The notes: generated from the sequence alone by a model not told the origin. Positions 21,402 through 34,728 are shown, numbered from the stretch's first letter. The stretch: 64,000 bases of DNA from Aquilaria yunnanensis (GCA_039654915.1 CM077593.1:55310501-55374500), one strand, 5' to 3'. A program made the numbers and translations.

Positions 21402-22213
21402 TGATGTGAACCCCGATGGTATAAAGACCATGAAATGCGCCCAAGATGTTTTTCAAGCTCCACAAGACATCAAAGAGACTGGGTTTGAAGACTCCCACCC
21501 CTAATCAACCTGTGATTAGAAACGAGAAGTATAGAACTCCAAGAACACAAGCATACTTGTGCACCAAGGCAGTCCGCCAAGAACCAAAGAGAAAACCTCT
21601 CCAAAGAGCAATATTATTTCGGCAATAATCTGTTTGTTTACATCTAGAATATGTGCCTTTATATAGGCCTAAACTAGGCTAAAAGACTCAGCAAAATTCG
21701 CAGCCCAAGTCACCTAGGAAACCTAGTTACAAAGGACTCAAGAAAACCTAGTCAAACTAGGATTCCTACACCCTTTTAACACAAGTTTATGGTGTGCAGC
21801 GAAATCCATTTATCCTAAGTGACCTGAATCACTTCCATGGCCTAAATAACATCCTAAATAATGTAAATAAATAGGAAAATAAAATAAAATACCCTTACAA
21901 AACAAGATTGGCCATAAAAACTTCAAAATAGTCTTCTAGGGTGATTCTGGCTTGTGTCTCCAACTTCAAGCTGAAATTCGAACTTGATGCAGCCATGATT
22001 TATGAAAATTTAAACCATGAAAGTTGTAGCTCTATTTCTTAGCTTTGAAATGACACCTGAACCACACAAAACGGACATCTAAAGCCAAACAGATCCCCAA
22101 AATACTGCAACTACTTCTGAACCAGCGATAACTCGGAAATTGTGACTTTGAAGCTAAATTGGACCTCCTTAACGTGCAAAATTGGTTTCATGGTCCGCAT
22201 ATGATTTCCAGAT
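21402..22213 (-). repeat. G1 5' LTR
   Basis: About 812 bp, matching 5754-6410 joined to 17377-17530 with a few percent difference. The inner end is TGATGTGAACC (plus strand) and the outer end is ATTTCCAGAT. Confidence 0.85.
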
Positions 22214-22630
22214 GGGTTGGGCGACACCGAAAAAGGCTAATGATGCCTTGACCTAAGTGTTAAACACTTGGCCATGTAGGCTACAAAACAAAAAAGGGTA
22301 GCATTCTTATACTTTTCCATAAAGTAGGAGCTTGAGGCCAAGTTTCTTAAGTCCTTGAGCTAGCTTATGAAGGTGCTTCATAATTGTCGAGGTAGGCACT
22401 GGCAAATCATGTAGGATGTAGTAGCTCTCGAAAGAGAGTTAAACGAGTTGAAGACATGAAAGTGTGAGGTGGAGGTTAGCTCATCCAATGTAGTAAGAGC
22501 GTGGGTGACATGCCCATAGTGCAAAATTCAACTTGAGACCAAGGAATAAAAAGGACTCACAAGGAGAAGGGCTTATGGTTAAGGTGTAAGGAGTATATGG
22601 CTCTATGTGTTGCACCTAGGAGATGGTTAC
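22214..22630. other. Unassigned sequence between G1 and Tat3
   Basis: About 420 bp with no domain, RNA gene or LTR end. Its last five bases, GTTAC, would be the left target duplication of Tat3; the right partner is not identifiable. Confidence 0.4.
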
Positions 22631-23373
22631 TGATGCCTTGCCGCATCATCGTTGTGTGACATGGTGAGCCTAGAGCAAAGACTGCTGGTAAGAGAACGCC
22701 TGGGCGAGGATGGTCCGGTGGGAGGAGGACAGCAAAGACTAAAAAAAAACAAGGGTTAAGAGGTCCCCGGGGTTCTTTTCCGGGGAGGAGCCTCCGATGC
22801 CGGAGTCAGTGTTTTGGAATTGGAGGATGAGTAATGAGTAGAAAGATTTTCCCTTTGGAGTCCAATGCCTTTACCTGGGGTGCTTACCGAATATTTATAC
22901 GGAGGTGAACAGTAGGAGTTTGTTTGACGTGGTTGGCCCAGATCATGATACGTGTTCGGCCAGATGCGATCTGTACCTTCGGGGAGAAGGGGAACATTTA
23001 TGGCCGGCTGGGCAGGAGCCTAGGCCGTGTGAGGGCGGCGTGTCAGAGCGTGTCTAGAGGAGACGTGTCGGGGGCCATATGAGTATGGTGTGTCAAAGAC
23101 TCCTTAGTTGTCTGGTTGTGCGCTTACGTCTCCTTTTCAGGTGATCGAACTCTCCCGAGGTCCAAAGCTTCCTCGGGGAGGGGAGCGTCTTCGAAGGGAG
23201 TTCCCTTGTTTTATACTAGACACCTTCGGCTGGGCTCTCCCGAGGTTAGGCTCGGGTTCTCGGTGATGGTACCCCGAGGACGTGTCCCGAAGGTGGTCTC
23301 TGGGCACGCGAGGACGATAAGAAGTTGCCTTTGGGAAGGGTGACGACTCCTCTTGACCGAAGTTGGTCCCATG
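22631..23373 (-). repeat. Tat3 3' LTR, outer part
   Basis: The minus-strand end is ...GGCAAGGCATCA. The ATG lies 32 nt from the end and opens the same short frame seen in Tat1, Tat2 and the solo LTR. It is cut at 23373 by L-B; bases 23369-23373 (CCATG) are the L-B target duplication. The G-box is changed to TACGTG. Confidence 0.8.
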
Positions 23374-26300
23374 TGTCACACCTCACACAGGCCCTGGCCC
23401 AAACACTCTGTAATATAAACACCCAATTAAGGTTTATTTACCAACCTTTCAATTCGGCCAACTAATGTATTTTAACCTTAAGTCTTATTTTCTTAGGGTG
23501 TTAGCCTAGGAGGTGGCCCAGGAGGCTTATGAATAAAACCCAAATAGTTACTTGCAGCAGAAGTAAGGCCCAATACGACTAACTTGCAGAACAAGCAAGG
23601 CTTTAATAGATTACTTGCATGACAAGCAAGGCAAACACTTAATGAAATTTAAGTGTCTAAATTGTGTGCAATCAAGTGTGCTACTTAGAATGGCAACCAA
23701 AAAGGCCAAGGTAGTTATTTAGTTTGAAAACTTATGCTTGAATGCACATGTACCTCTCGGCCATAAAGAGCAAAGGAGGTCACAAGATGAACATACTTCA
23801 CATTGATACCAGATCATACATAAGCCCATAAGTATTCATCATTTACAAGTCCAAAACCATACCATAAGTGCAAACATAACTTGGCCTACCAAGGCACTCC
23901 ATGTACCACAAAATAACTAGGCAACCGAGACTACACAAACATGTACAACAAAAGTAGTCTACCTAGTACACATACATGGCTACATGCCATGATTCGAAAG
24001 TTCTCAATACCAAGTTATGTTACAACCCAAAGCATCTAGTGCTCAAACAAAACCTTAAGTATGCCATATAGCAGGACACACTGCAGAACCAAACCTATGG
24101 CCATGTTCATGGTCATAAAAATGAAAACTATGATCAGAGCAAGTGTTCACATATGCATGCTGCCCACCTAGACAAGTCCCACTCTACACAATCCTGCACA
24201 ACTTAAGACATAAGTCTCAGCCAACTTCAAAAATAAGACTTGTAAAGCACATAGATAACCAAGCCAAGCACACATTGGCACATACCTTGATATACAAGCA
24301 AAACTAGCACAACACACTAGCAAACTCAGGCAATTACAACTCAGGCCGAATATCCTTTCCAGAAAAGCAAAAGTATGGGCAATGAGTATAAATACTTAGT
24401 AGAGTTCACCATTATACCAACTCATAACAGAGTTTATTTAGTTAAGTTGAGCATACATCTCAAGGCTTAACCTCCATTTGCTCATGATAACCTGCAAAAT
24501 AAGACACAAAGACAGCAAAAACACAACATATATATATACATGCTAACAAACCCGAGACATATAAGCCACAAAACAACTAAATGGTTAGCAAGCACAAAGA
24601 ATCACTCAAGCACACAATGAACACACACACACACACCACAATGACCATTCGGCCAAGTACCATAACATGTGCCATCGTGCACTTTTGCACACAAAACTTC
24701 ACCATAAACTCCACTTCCACTAGAGCTCCGAAATGCCTAGCAAATTGGCCACATTCAATAGGATTTCTAGCACATGTCCATAGTCAATTAGCTAATTAAC
24801 AACCATAACTGAATCACTCTCAATAGCCCATCAAGTAACTAAGGTCATTTAGCTAATTTAACCATCACTTAGCTACTTTAAACACTTGAATCATGGTATA
24901 CTACCAAGCAATCAAGTAGTTTAGTGAACTCTACCTCAAATTAAGCTTGAATAGCCTCGGTTTAGCATGAGCCCGAAATGTTTCTTCCACAATTTGCCTA
25001 ACACATCACTAATTAGGCATTAATTGTCGTGCCCTAAACTACCCCTGGCCCATTTGGGCCTGATTACTTAAAACATGCAGCAGAAGTTTTCATTACACAG
25101 AAGTGGCTTTTAAAACTCACTAAGACTTATGGGCACAAACCCCAGGATACTTATCGGTACTAGCTCGTTAAGTTCTTTAATTAAGGTTAAGTTGACGTGC
25201 TCTCAGAAACAAGCTAGCACCTATGTGGATTTCATGTGTTCATTTTCATGGTCTTTACCAAGCTTAGCCAAGAATATGCATGGCAACCAAAACACCAACT
25301 TAAGTTTAAAAACTTATTTTCATGCATATGATTTGCATGCTTATGTGTTTTGGTGTTCACTAGTGCACATAATCACTTAATGCCTTTAGATGCAACTAAT
25401 GCTTAGGCATGTATTAATTCACATACGTGCACTTAAATTTCTTATTAGCCAAGCTTTACACAAGCATCCAATTTCATGCTTTTTCTAAGTTTACTTGCAT
25501 GTTCTTTACTAAGTGAGCATACATAGCCAAACATTGCATGCGTTCAACATAGACAGGGCTTATGGGCCTTTTAGTACTTAACATGCATATGGCCCAAAAT
25601 TAACCAAGAATAAAATCAAATTTTTTGAGTTCTTATTGAAGCCCAAAACGTACATTTCAGACCAATTTCAACATGCTTCAAGTTTCATGAAAACATAACC
25701 CATAAATTCATGCATGGGCCTTGGTAAGTCCACCAAGCAATAAAAATACCCAAAAATGTCCAAGTCCATAATACAAGCCCAAACCCAAGTTTGGCCAAAT
25801 TTTAGCTAAGTCCATAATTTGGTCACTAAAGTTAGACCAACAAAAACATGCTTAAAAGCAAGCCATAAATCCACAAAGCCATGGAACACAAATTTCCACC
25901 TTAATAGACCTTGTTCCCACAATTCTAAGACTTCAAGTCCTGCACAGAAAGTCCACATTTTTTTTTTAGCTTGTTTACAAGCAACTTATATACTTAGAAT
26001 ACTTAGAATATTTTGAGCAATACCATACACAAATCCAACCTTAGCATACAGAAAGAGTACTCAAGACTCTTAGCTTGATCTTTCAAGCAAACCTTTACCT
26101 ACAAAAGTATAGTAGGGCGGGTGAGTTATAAAACTCAAAAAGGATTCCGTGGCATCCAATGCCTAACTTATGGCCTCCAAGGCCTAACATATGCCAAGAA
26201 TGTAATGGCAAAATAATCCTTATTCCTGCAAAGAAAACATAAAGACAAAGAAAACACAAAGATACATGCATATAACAATAATATCATAATCGGGGGTTAG

Positions 26301-28566
26301 CATGCACAACAAATCAAAGAAGCACAAAAACACACACCACTTAACACTTTATTCATAGAAGGGCAGCAAGCATCACTCAAGTTTTAATTCATTAATTTCA
26401 TATACTTCATGTTTTTGAAGAGCTCACTTAGCATAGGAATTAAGGTGGCCGCCTTAACTCCTAGCCCATAATGCTTGCTTACTTAACTTAGCTCATGAGC
26501 AAAACAGAATTGCCGAAGCAATAACATAACTTAAGCCATCTTAGCACTCCTAGGATCACATGGTTCTTTGACCATCACCTAGGGGCCCGAATACTCACAC
26601 AAAAAATCCATGGAACTAGGCCATGCAATAAAGTGAGTATAGGAATCCTTACCCACAACACCGAAAGCTTTAGAAGCTTATTTTCCTTCGTTTTCCTTGC
26701 TTGTTGACTCTAGAAATTATTTTCTAGCATAAGAACCAAGATGGGCCAAATTTTATTAGTAACCATAAGGTACCAAGAACACTTGGTGATTAACTCAAAC
26801 AACACAAAATACCAAGAACACTTGGTGTACACTTACAGAACCTCACAGAAGAGGTAAGGCCAATTTCTTGTGCTTGATGTTCTTCAAGCTTCTTCTTGAT
26901 TTCTTGCTTCTAATGAACTTAGGAACTCAATCACACAAAGAGCTCCTTGAGTAGAGTTTAAAACCTCAAAGAAATGGAAATGGCCAAATTTTCCTCCTTG
27001 GTTTTCTTTGAATTCTTCACCTGATTCTTGCTCTTTATGGTCTTAGAGCTTGATTTCAACCAAGAATACTTGGTTTTAATTTGAGGAAGGATTATTTCTA
27101 GCTATGGCCGAATATTTAGATGAGGAAAAGAGTTGGAAATGTTTTTGGAATGGTGAGACTTGGTATGGAAGAAAATGGGGAGAGAAGGAGAGAGTTTGAG
27201 AGCAAATGGCTTTGAATGAGTGTATTGATTATGTTTTAATGTGTGGGAAGGTGATGGCTAAGGGTGGGAGGTGGATTAAAATAATAGGATTTGGAGGAAG
27301 GTGACATAAAATATTGGGACTTGGAGGGGCATGGCTGGCCAAGGCATCCTAGGCCATTAAAATGGCCTAATTCCCCATTTAGTCCTCCAACTTTCTAATT
27401 TTGGGCAATTGAGCCCAACCACTAGAAATCCCTTTGTTCAATTAAGTCCCTCATCTTTTAAAAAACCACCATTTTTATTACTATTTCTCTTGGCCTAAGC
27501 CAAGCTTATTTTTAAGATGTTCAACACTCAAATATGCACATGCCATATTGTCTCAATTTAATTGAGCTAAATTCCTGATTAAGGAAAAATTCTTATGCTC
27601 CAAATTCATTTAACCCGGGACCTAATCACTTTGGATTGTCCAGGCATTACATTAATACTCCTTGTTCATGGAACTAATACCATGTATTCAAGGAAAACAC
27701 AAAGGATTACCTTAATCCCAAGCTTGAAACGTCTTGCCCAATCCTTCTTTCTTCAAAACAAAGCTTGATCTTGAGTTGCTAGGTGCCAAAACCAAGGAAT
27801 TCAGCTTGCTTCCTTCTCTCAAGCTTCAATTTGCCTCCATTAATGCTTGAATCCGAGACCAATTTAGTGATAAGCTCAAGAACACAAGCAAAGCAAGCTC
27901 TCGGCCAAAGGGGAGATAACCTGAAATGAAGGCAAAGTGAACTAATGGAAGCATGCATGTCCGGCCTTAAGCCACATGTAATAAAAATGGCACCAATGTT
28001 AGCTCTCGGTCTCACCTTTTTTTGCATGGTGCCAACTAGTCCTCCAAGGCTCCATGGTCTTGTTTTAGTCATTAAAACATAAACACTTTCGGCCTTAATC
28101 ATCAATTCATGGCTCAAATTGCCAAGCACACAATCAAAAGTGTCCAATATGTCCATTAAACCTATGTAGTAACCGGCCAAGTACTTGTACAAGTACTAGT
28201 TAGGCAAACTAAGGTAATGATGCTTAATACCTTAGTGGGGGACATGATTTGACTACCCATCATTAAAATCCACTAAAGTTGGCCTAGTATTGCACTAGTC
28301 ACCATATAAACTTGCATGGCCGAAAACTCCCACTCTAAGATTGTAGTTTCAATAACACCACTAGTTTAAGTGTGTATTGTAGTCTTCCAACTTTGTTTCC
28401 TGCCAAACTCATCATAGTCTTCCATTTAAGTGCACTTAAGGCACATAGTTTTGTAGGTTTACATTCACATCGCTACTACCTTGCTCAACTGAGTCCCTTT
28501 TGTATTTTAATCGTATGTTTCTTATTTTTCTTGGCCTTAGCCAAGCTCAAAAGGATGGTCCTAACA
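23374..28566 (+). mobile_element. L-B: solo long LTR, itself interrupted by L-A
   Basis: Runs from TGTCACACCTCACACAGG to GGATGGTCCTAACA, flanked by CCATG on both sides (23369-23373, 28567-28571). Without L-A it is about 2.56 kb. There is no coding region, primer site or second LTR, so it is most simply a solo LTR. A TATA box (GAGTATAAATAC) lies near 24383. An 18-bp perfect palindrome, AGTACTTGTACAAGTACT, is at 28180-28197. Short AC and AT runs occur at 24530-24540 and 24620-24640. Confidence 0.75.
25025..27651 (+). mobile_element. L-A: solo long LTR nested in L-B
   Basis: 2627 bp from TGTCGTGCCCTAAAC to CCAGGCATTACA, flanked by TTAAT at 25020-25024 and 27652-27656. Its start is clearly related to L-C (both continue to CCCCTGGCCCA and ATGCAGCAGAAGT). 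The promoter-like module has GCTTGATCTTTCAAGC, then GGGCGGG, then TGAGTTATAAAACTCA at about 26121-26136. AACA-loop hairpins are at 26772-26787 and 26811-26826; an AATA variant is at 27059-27074. Confidence 0.8.
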
Positions 28567-28571
28567 CCATG

Positions 28572-28726
28572 GGTTCCCTAAGGGTAACGTTTATTCAGCT
28601 TGTCCGAGGGTGCTTGAGGCCCTCTCTTTGCCGAGGTCTAGTCGTCTGTGTCGACAAAGGTGGTGCGTTGGCCCATGATGGCGTACACGCGTGAGGCCCT
28701 TCAGGGGCAATAGCCTTTGGCTATCA
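28572..28726 (-). repeat. Tat3 3' LTR, inner part
   Basis: Remaining 155 bp of the LTR after L-B, ending TAGCCTTTGGCTATCA, the complement of the Tat LTR start. With 22631-23373 the LTR is about 898 bp. Confidence 0.8.
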
Positions 28727-28741
28727 CATGCCCCCCCTCAG
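28727..28741 (-). other. Tat3 polypurine tract
   Basis: The minus strand reads CTGAGGGGGGGCATG next to the LTR start, so the element lies to the right and runs on the minus strand. Confidence 0.8.
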
Positions 28742-29037
28742 AAAACAAAGGGTATGTTCTTGGTTTGGGAGACTTCTCGGGAACTCTTCGGAGTTTGGGT
28801 GATATTCCTAGCTCTTCTATCGAGGGCATTGCCAGAGGTGCGTGGTGCCCCTGTCCTTCCTGTTAGTGAATCATTTCATCTTCCCATATAGACAGACGTA
28901 TTACTTTGGGAAGCACTACATAGGTCTGCCAGTTGTCAGGGGCATGCCCTCGTTTCTCGTATCAGCTTACACGTGGCCTTCCTGTCTCTTCGCCTTCGAG
29001 GGCCAATAATGACGACGTTTCGCTTATCCTCTTCGGT

Positions 29038-29047
29038 CTATATAAGC
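29038..29047 (+). promoter_or_regulatory. TATA box of Tat3 aORF
   Basis: CTATATAAGC, about 290 bp upstream of the aORF ATG at 29333. The following leader shares blocks with the other copies (GGCGGAGCAATTT, then TTTCGGCAAAACC). Confidence 0.65.
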
Positions 29048-29332
29048 ACCTCTCGCATCATTTCCTCATACTCTCCTCTTTTGCTCTCATCTATTCCAGA
29101 GCTTTCTCTTGTCTTTTTCCTTCTTTCGGCGGCGGTTCTAGTGGCGGAGCAATTTTTGGCAACCCCTCACGACAGCGTCCAGGAATCCAGATTTCGGCAA
29201 AACCTTCGATGGGTCTTTCCTTCTATAGCTCTTCCTTTCTTTCGAGGTTGTTTAGGTTTTGTTTTTCCGAAGTCCTTCGATCTTCTTCCTTCATTTTCCC
29301 CGATATCGCTCTTCTTCTTCTTTTTTAAGAGA

Positions 29333-31690
29333 TGTTGAATCCAACTCCGTTGATGTCCGTCCGTCCCCTCCCCGAAAGCTTTCTCCTTCTCGAGTCTCAT
29401 CCATGCTGTACCACTTTGGAGAAGATGATGAAGTGGATGGGCTCGTACGATTTTATGGCCCATTCGGGTGAAATCACTGTTTACCAGGCTTAGTTGAAAG
29501 CCGGTCTTCGGTATCCTCCCCATCGGACGATATGCGAGTTCTGCAAGTTTCACAGGATTGCCATGAACCAGCTCCCTCCTAATTCCTATTCTTACTTCAA
29601 TTCCTTCCTTTGCATGTGTGGGGTTTTTAAGAAAAACCCCTACTTCCTTTTCTTTATGCAATACTACAAACACCACCCGATCCCGAAGGGTGGCTTTTAC
29701 TTCCTGCTTCCCTGAGGGTTCAGGAGCAAAAAATTCACCTGTACCTTCGACAATAGGGATAGCTGGCGGGGCTAGTAGAAGAAGTTTTTCTTCCTGTCAG
29801 TTCCTGAATTTTGGCACTACGTACCGACGAGATGGGCTTCGGGGACACTTAAGATCGACGTTGTCGACCCTCAGAGGCTTCTGACGTCGAGGTTGGCCGC
29901 CGAGTTTGACGAGTTCGACCGGTGAATTCGGGCAATTGTGGATTGGGATCCTAGGGCCCCTCCGTGTTCTCTATACCCCTTTCCCATTAAGTGGGACCTA
30001 ATGACCGAAGAAGTCCTTCGGGAACTGGGGGTAGAGAATGCACACCCGAACATGCCCGTGCCTATTCTCCTGGGAAAAAAGGCATGGATAGTGATGCTTC
30101 TTCAGGCTGAGATCTCGTATGAGGTTTTGCCGAGAGTAAGTCATCTTCCAGGATTCGCTATCTGTTTCCTCTTTGGACTTACACTAATGTTTTTTTCTTT
30201 TGTAGAGATGGGCAATCAGTCTGCTAATTTTTACAAGTCCCTCTTTCTCGGTCAGGCCGAGAAGGGGGAGCAGACGCACAAGAAGACGACTGCGAAGAGG
30301 AAGAAGACCACTGGCGGGCCGTCTAAGGCTAAGAAAGCCAAGGAAGATGTCCTCCCTCCCCCCGAGGATGTTGTCGAGGTGCAGGATAGGTCACTTGCCC
30401 ATTCTCCTGCCTTAGTTGACCCTCATTTGGACTTTGCCACTCTCGGGGCAGCTCTGAGTCCGGTCCTTGCTATCGAGACTTCAGTCGAGCATACGTCATC
30501 TCGAGAGCTCGAAGAGAGCAGGAGGAGAAAAGGCAAGAATATTCCTGGTGAAGTTCAGGAAGTGGACGAGCCTGAGGACGACGTGGCTGAAGTTCCACCA
30601 GGTTGGTTCCTTTGCCGTTCTTCCACGAATCTTAGTATTTTTCGTATCTATGATGAATGGCTAAGGGATGATGTATTGATGGAACTTCGGCATGACCTTG
30701 CAAAGGACATACCTTCTGCTCCCTAGTTGGAAGCTCATGCTCGGAAGAGGGCCCTTCGGGCTAAATGTATCCCGAAGGATAAAGTGACAAGGGAGCCCTT
30801 CTGGACTTTCACGGAGGACATGAATTTGTTCTCCGAGGACAGCCAGTTGATTGCTCCCTTGATGGTGATGGGTATGATGACGAACGCCACCTTCCAGTCA
30901 CTCATCACCAAATGCCCGAATGAGGAAATCCTCGCGGCGAGGATGACCGAGCACGCTGCCCAGGTAGTCTTTTCTTCCTTTTTCCTTAGAAATATTTTCT
31001 TCTAAGTTTTTATTGTCTTCTGACCCTTATTTGGGGTTTTCTTTCCTGTAGCTCTTGGCGTACAGCGGATATTTCCACGTGTAGGCAGCGAAGCAAATGG
31101 AGGCCCATTCTCGGTCCGAGGATTCTCTAAAAAAGGCGAAGGACTTTTGTGCCAGATACGTCCTTAAGTATGGCGAGCTGTACAAAATTATGCAGGAGGA
31201 CATAGTGAATCTTCGGGCCGAGCTTCGGGAGAGCAAGAAGGAGCTCCTCCTTGATTTTTTGGTGAAGGTTGAGGACCTCAGAATGAACTGCACTGTTCTC
31301 TCCTTAGAGAACGAAGCCCCTCGGAAGGAAAAGGCAGAAGATGCTGAGAACCTTACGAAGGTGCTCGCACTGAATGCCGATCTCTAGGCCGAAGTAGAGT
31401 TGTTGAGGAAGGGGGCAAGGAGCAAGAAGAAGAGAGGGCTAGAGAAGGAGGTTCCCGAGCTTACGGCAGAGTTGGCGGTGCTGAGTGCCGAGAAAGACCA
31501 GTCAGACCAAATGATGACAGTGTCCTATCAGGACGGCTTTTGTTTGGCACGACATCAAGTGCTCTCTCGGTTCCCCGAGCTCGACCTCTCCTTCCTGTCT
31601 TCTCTGGATTTTCCCAATGAGCCCAGGTGGACATGGTCAAAGCTGGAGTTCCTCAACCTTCGTTCTGCTGCACCTGTGCCCCTGGATTAG
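29333..31690 (+). pseudogene. aORF of Tat3: spliced antisense gene, broken
   Basis: Exons are about 29333-30135, 30206-30601, 30704-30963 and 31052-31690. The introns are 30136-30205 (70 bp, GT-AG), about 30602-30703 (acceptor decayed to GCAA) and 30964-31051 (88 bp, GT-AG). Exon 1 keeps HPCCTTLEKM, NQLPPNSYSYFNSFLCMCG and KGGFYFLLP. Exon 2 has the start MGNQSANFYKSLFLGQAEKG and a Lys-rich stretch. Exon 3 has REPFWTFTEDMNLFSEDS. Exon 4 is coiled coil ending YQDGFCLARHQVLSRFPELD. Stops at about 29492, 29714 and 29775 break exon 1. A T/A-rich region with likely poly(A) context follows at 31740-31810. Confidence 0.78.
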
Positions 31691-32199
31691 CCTACCCGAG
31701 AAGATGCCGACACCGAAGAGAGACAGGACGCTCTTGCCCAGCAATAGACTTTTTTCGTCTTCTTTTTTCCTCTTGTAACCTTGTAACCTTGCTCTTGGTA
31801 ATGAAACTTTCTCTTTCAAAACTTGGTTAAGTCCCCAATAATTTTTCATCTCCAAGGGTTGTTTTGGCCACTCTCGGTCTGGGACCCTTAGTAATATACT
31901 TCTTGCACTTTTTATCGACCATCTTCGGGAGAATGGTGACTTCGGCGAATTCCTTAAGTCAACAATCGGCCTACTCTCAGCAGACATGTTCAGTCGATGC
32001 GTACTTCGGGAAAAATGACCCAACAGACTTTGAAGAAAAGAAAAAATGCTATTTTCTGAAGTGCTTATTTGCTCCTTATTCGGTAGGGTTCCTTCAGTGG
32101 AGTCATCTTTTCCGAAATTTTTCTGTAATTAGAAAAATTTCCAACTGTACAATTTTCAGACAAGTTTTCAAGCGTAGAATTTCTTCAACGCATCCGAGT

Positions 32200-33306
32200 G
32201 CCAAGTATTTTTCAGCTCTCCACCTTCGGGATCACCGAGCTTGTAGACTCCTTTATGAACTTCATCCAGGACCAGATAGGGTCCCTCCCAGTTGGCTTGA
32301 AGTATTCCGTGAGAAGGTCTTCGGGGTTCAAACTCAGCTTTTCAGAGAACGAGGTCTCCTTTTTCGATTTCTTTTTTCCTAACGCGTAAGTTCGCGGCCA
32401 TAGCCACTCGTTGTTGGAAGGCTCTTCTCCTGAGCACGGCCACTTCTCTGTGTTCGTCAATTAGGTCGAGTTTAGTTCTCAACCCGAGGTCATTCCGTTC
32501 TTTGTCAAACACTTGTACCCTGACCGATGGCTGGGTTACCTCGATAGGGATAATGGCCTCTCTGCCGAACGCAAGTCAAAAAGGCATCTCACCTATGGCT
32601 CTTCGGGGTGTTGTCCGGTAGCTCAATAGCACACTAGGGAGTTCCTCTGGCCATTTTCCCTTTGCCTCCCCCAATCTCTTTTCCAGGCCAACTTTTATAG
32701 TTCTGTTAGATACCTCTACTTGCCCGTTGCTTTGAGGGTGGGCTACCGGCGAGAAGTGTAGCTCGATGCCGAGGTCAGCCACGAATTCTTGGAACCCTTT
32801 GTCCGTAAACTGGGTGCCATTGTCAGCCACTATTACCCTTGGTATACCGAATCGACATATAATGTTCTTCCAGACAAATTTTTGTATGTCTTTTGCCGAA
32901 ATTGTTGCCAGGGGCCCTGCCTTGACCCATTTAGTGAAGTAATCTACTGCAATTACGTAGAACATTACTCCTCCAGGTGCAGTTGGGAGCGGCCCGATGA
33001 GATCAATGGCCCATACTACAAATGGACAGGGATAGTTGGCTGAGGTTATTAGCTTCGAGGGTAACCTCTGGACGTTAGCGTGTCTCTGGCACTTATCACA
33101 TTTTCGGACAAATTGCCTTGCATCTTTCCTGAAGGTAGGCCAGAAGTAACCTTAGCGAAGTATCACTTCGGCGAGGGCGTTCATTCCTATGGGGAACCAC
33201 AGGCCCCCTTGTGAACTTCTTTGAGGACTGTTCTGACATCCTCTTCTTTTCCACACCTCTGCAAGGGACTCGCATACCCTTGTCCGTACAATTCATCCCC
33301 GATGAG
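32200..33306 (-). pseudogene. Tat3 integrase, broken
   Basis: The minus strand encodes the integrase zinc finger (HKGACG, then RKCDKCQRHA) and catalytic core. The core is in an open 129-residue stretch at 32965-32576: AVDYFTKWVKAGPLATISA, VADNGTQF, SNGQVEVSNRT, so the second Asp and the Glu are present. The first Asp region (AIDLIGPLPTAPGG) is just upstream in another frame. The C-terminal domain at 32460-32200 is frameshifted. The N-terminus is split from RNase H by the solo LTR at 33312. Confidence 0.8.
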
Positions 33307-33311
33307 GAAGT

Positions 33312-34728
33312 TGTTAGTGTTGTACCCAAAAAGCAAATCATGAGATGATTGTATTTTTTGCACATTAAGTCATGATATTTTATTAAGGCATTAATCCAGC
33401 AATTATGTTTGTTATTTTGTTTCTGCGTAATGTAATAAACATAATTGTAACCCTAGAATAATGATATTCTTAAATGTCCCTGGTCTAGTATTATTGGGGA
33501 GCGGGTTGCAATAATACATAATGACTAGCATATGTGGAGACTAATATGAGATATGTAGTCTACATATGGGTACAAGTTAGAGAACTTGTGTTCTGGACCG
33601 ACCCACCGTGAGAACACTTCATGGATCGTTAAATGAATGTCATAAGTGATTCTCATAGTGATCATGGTATATGCAGTCCTTCGACCTAAGATCATCAAGG
33701 TTACCTACATGTGAGTCACATACTTTGACATTTTCCTTTGTTGCTCGTAATTGAGTGAACTTGAAGGAGGTCATTGGGTATGTCACATATCATGCGGAGG
33801 GATTTGTATGATCAAGATGGGATTTTCCCCTCCTATGTAATGGGAATGATATCTTCGGGCCCCCTGATAGAGTGAGACTTAGAAAATGCATGGCCATGCT
33901 CGGATGAGTTGATATACGATATCAACATCATCAGCTTAAGCTAGTCTACTCGGTAATCAAGAAACCAAAGATTGGGCTATACGAGAGTGACACATTCCAT
34001 GTCTCGTGCTTAGTTTTGATATCTTGGACAAAGGGACAATGGCATATATCGGTGATGATCATAAAGGTTTAGTCGAATCACCGACAATCTTGTCACTTGG
34101 GTAGCAATGATGTGTTTTTAGACATCACTCGTTGCTTATGATCATAAATGTGATTTATGATCATTGCCAATGTGGCAAGAGCCTATTGGGTCGCACACAT
34201 AGAGCTATTTGGATTAATAGAGTGCATGGGCTAATTATTTGGGTTATGGTTTCACTTTAATTTCATATTAATAATGGGCCCAAGAGTTGAGCCATTATTA
34301 AGCCCGAAATTAAAGCCTAATTGGATTAGGGCTCTGAAACCCATTAGGCCTGGAAGTTGAGTCTCACTATAAATACAACTTTTAGTGAGAAATTCACAGG
34401 TCTCTTTGCCATAGCCTCCCAAAAGGATAGTCGCACTCTTCTCTTGCAATTCCTTGGAGGATGTAAGCTAGCACTGTGAGCGCAAGAGAAACGCATCTGC
34501 CGGGATGTGGTGGAAGCTTGGTGATCCCTAGAGGCTCGTGTGGATACCATAAAGAGCCTGAACACATCAATTGTTCAGGTTTTGTGATTCGACTCTATAG
34601 TTGAGTGAGAGATCTCAACTGAAAATTAGGTATGAAAATTTTCGAACACCTGGTTTACCCCATTTCACTTGTATCTTGGAGGGTTTTGGTTAAATTCCGC
34701 TACGTTGTTTGGCTCTCGAAACCCAACA
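33312..34728 (+). mobile_element. Solo LTR of family K inside Tat3 pol
   Basis: 1417 bp, TGTTAGTGTTGTACCC to GAAACCCAACA, with an exact 5-bp duplication GAAGT at 33307-33311 and 34729-34733. The length equals the LTR at 288-1704. TATA box (CTATAAATAC) near 34368-34377. It cuts Tat3 pol between archaeal-type RNase H and integrase. Confidence 0.9.

Larger units (their letters stand above)
5754..22213 (-). mobile_element. G1: pol-less Ty3/gypsy retrotransposon, minus strand, split by Tat1
   Basis: The LTRs are at 21402-22213 (5') and 5754-6410 plus 17377-17530 (3', split by Tat1), about 811-812 bp each and roughly 3% different over the stretch I compared. The internal part is only 3.9 kb: an initiator-Met primer site at 21388-21400, an A/G-rich leader on the coding strand, gag, then one long open region with no protease, RT, RNase H or integrase. 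It is therefore non-autonomous. I see no clean target duplication: the flanks are CTAGG and GATGG, although TTGGGC occurs close to both ends. G2 at the right edge is a related element on the plus strand. Confidence 0.8.

Noticed and set aside
27779..28192. 137-codon open frame on the minus strand of L-B
   Set aside because: No domain, no conservation in other L copies and it overlaps the 18-bp palindrome; best seen as chance.
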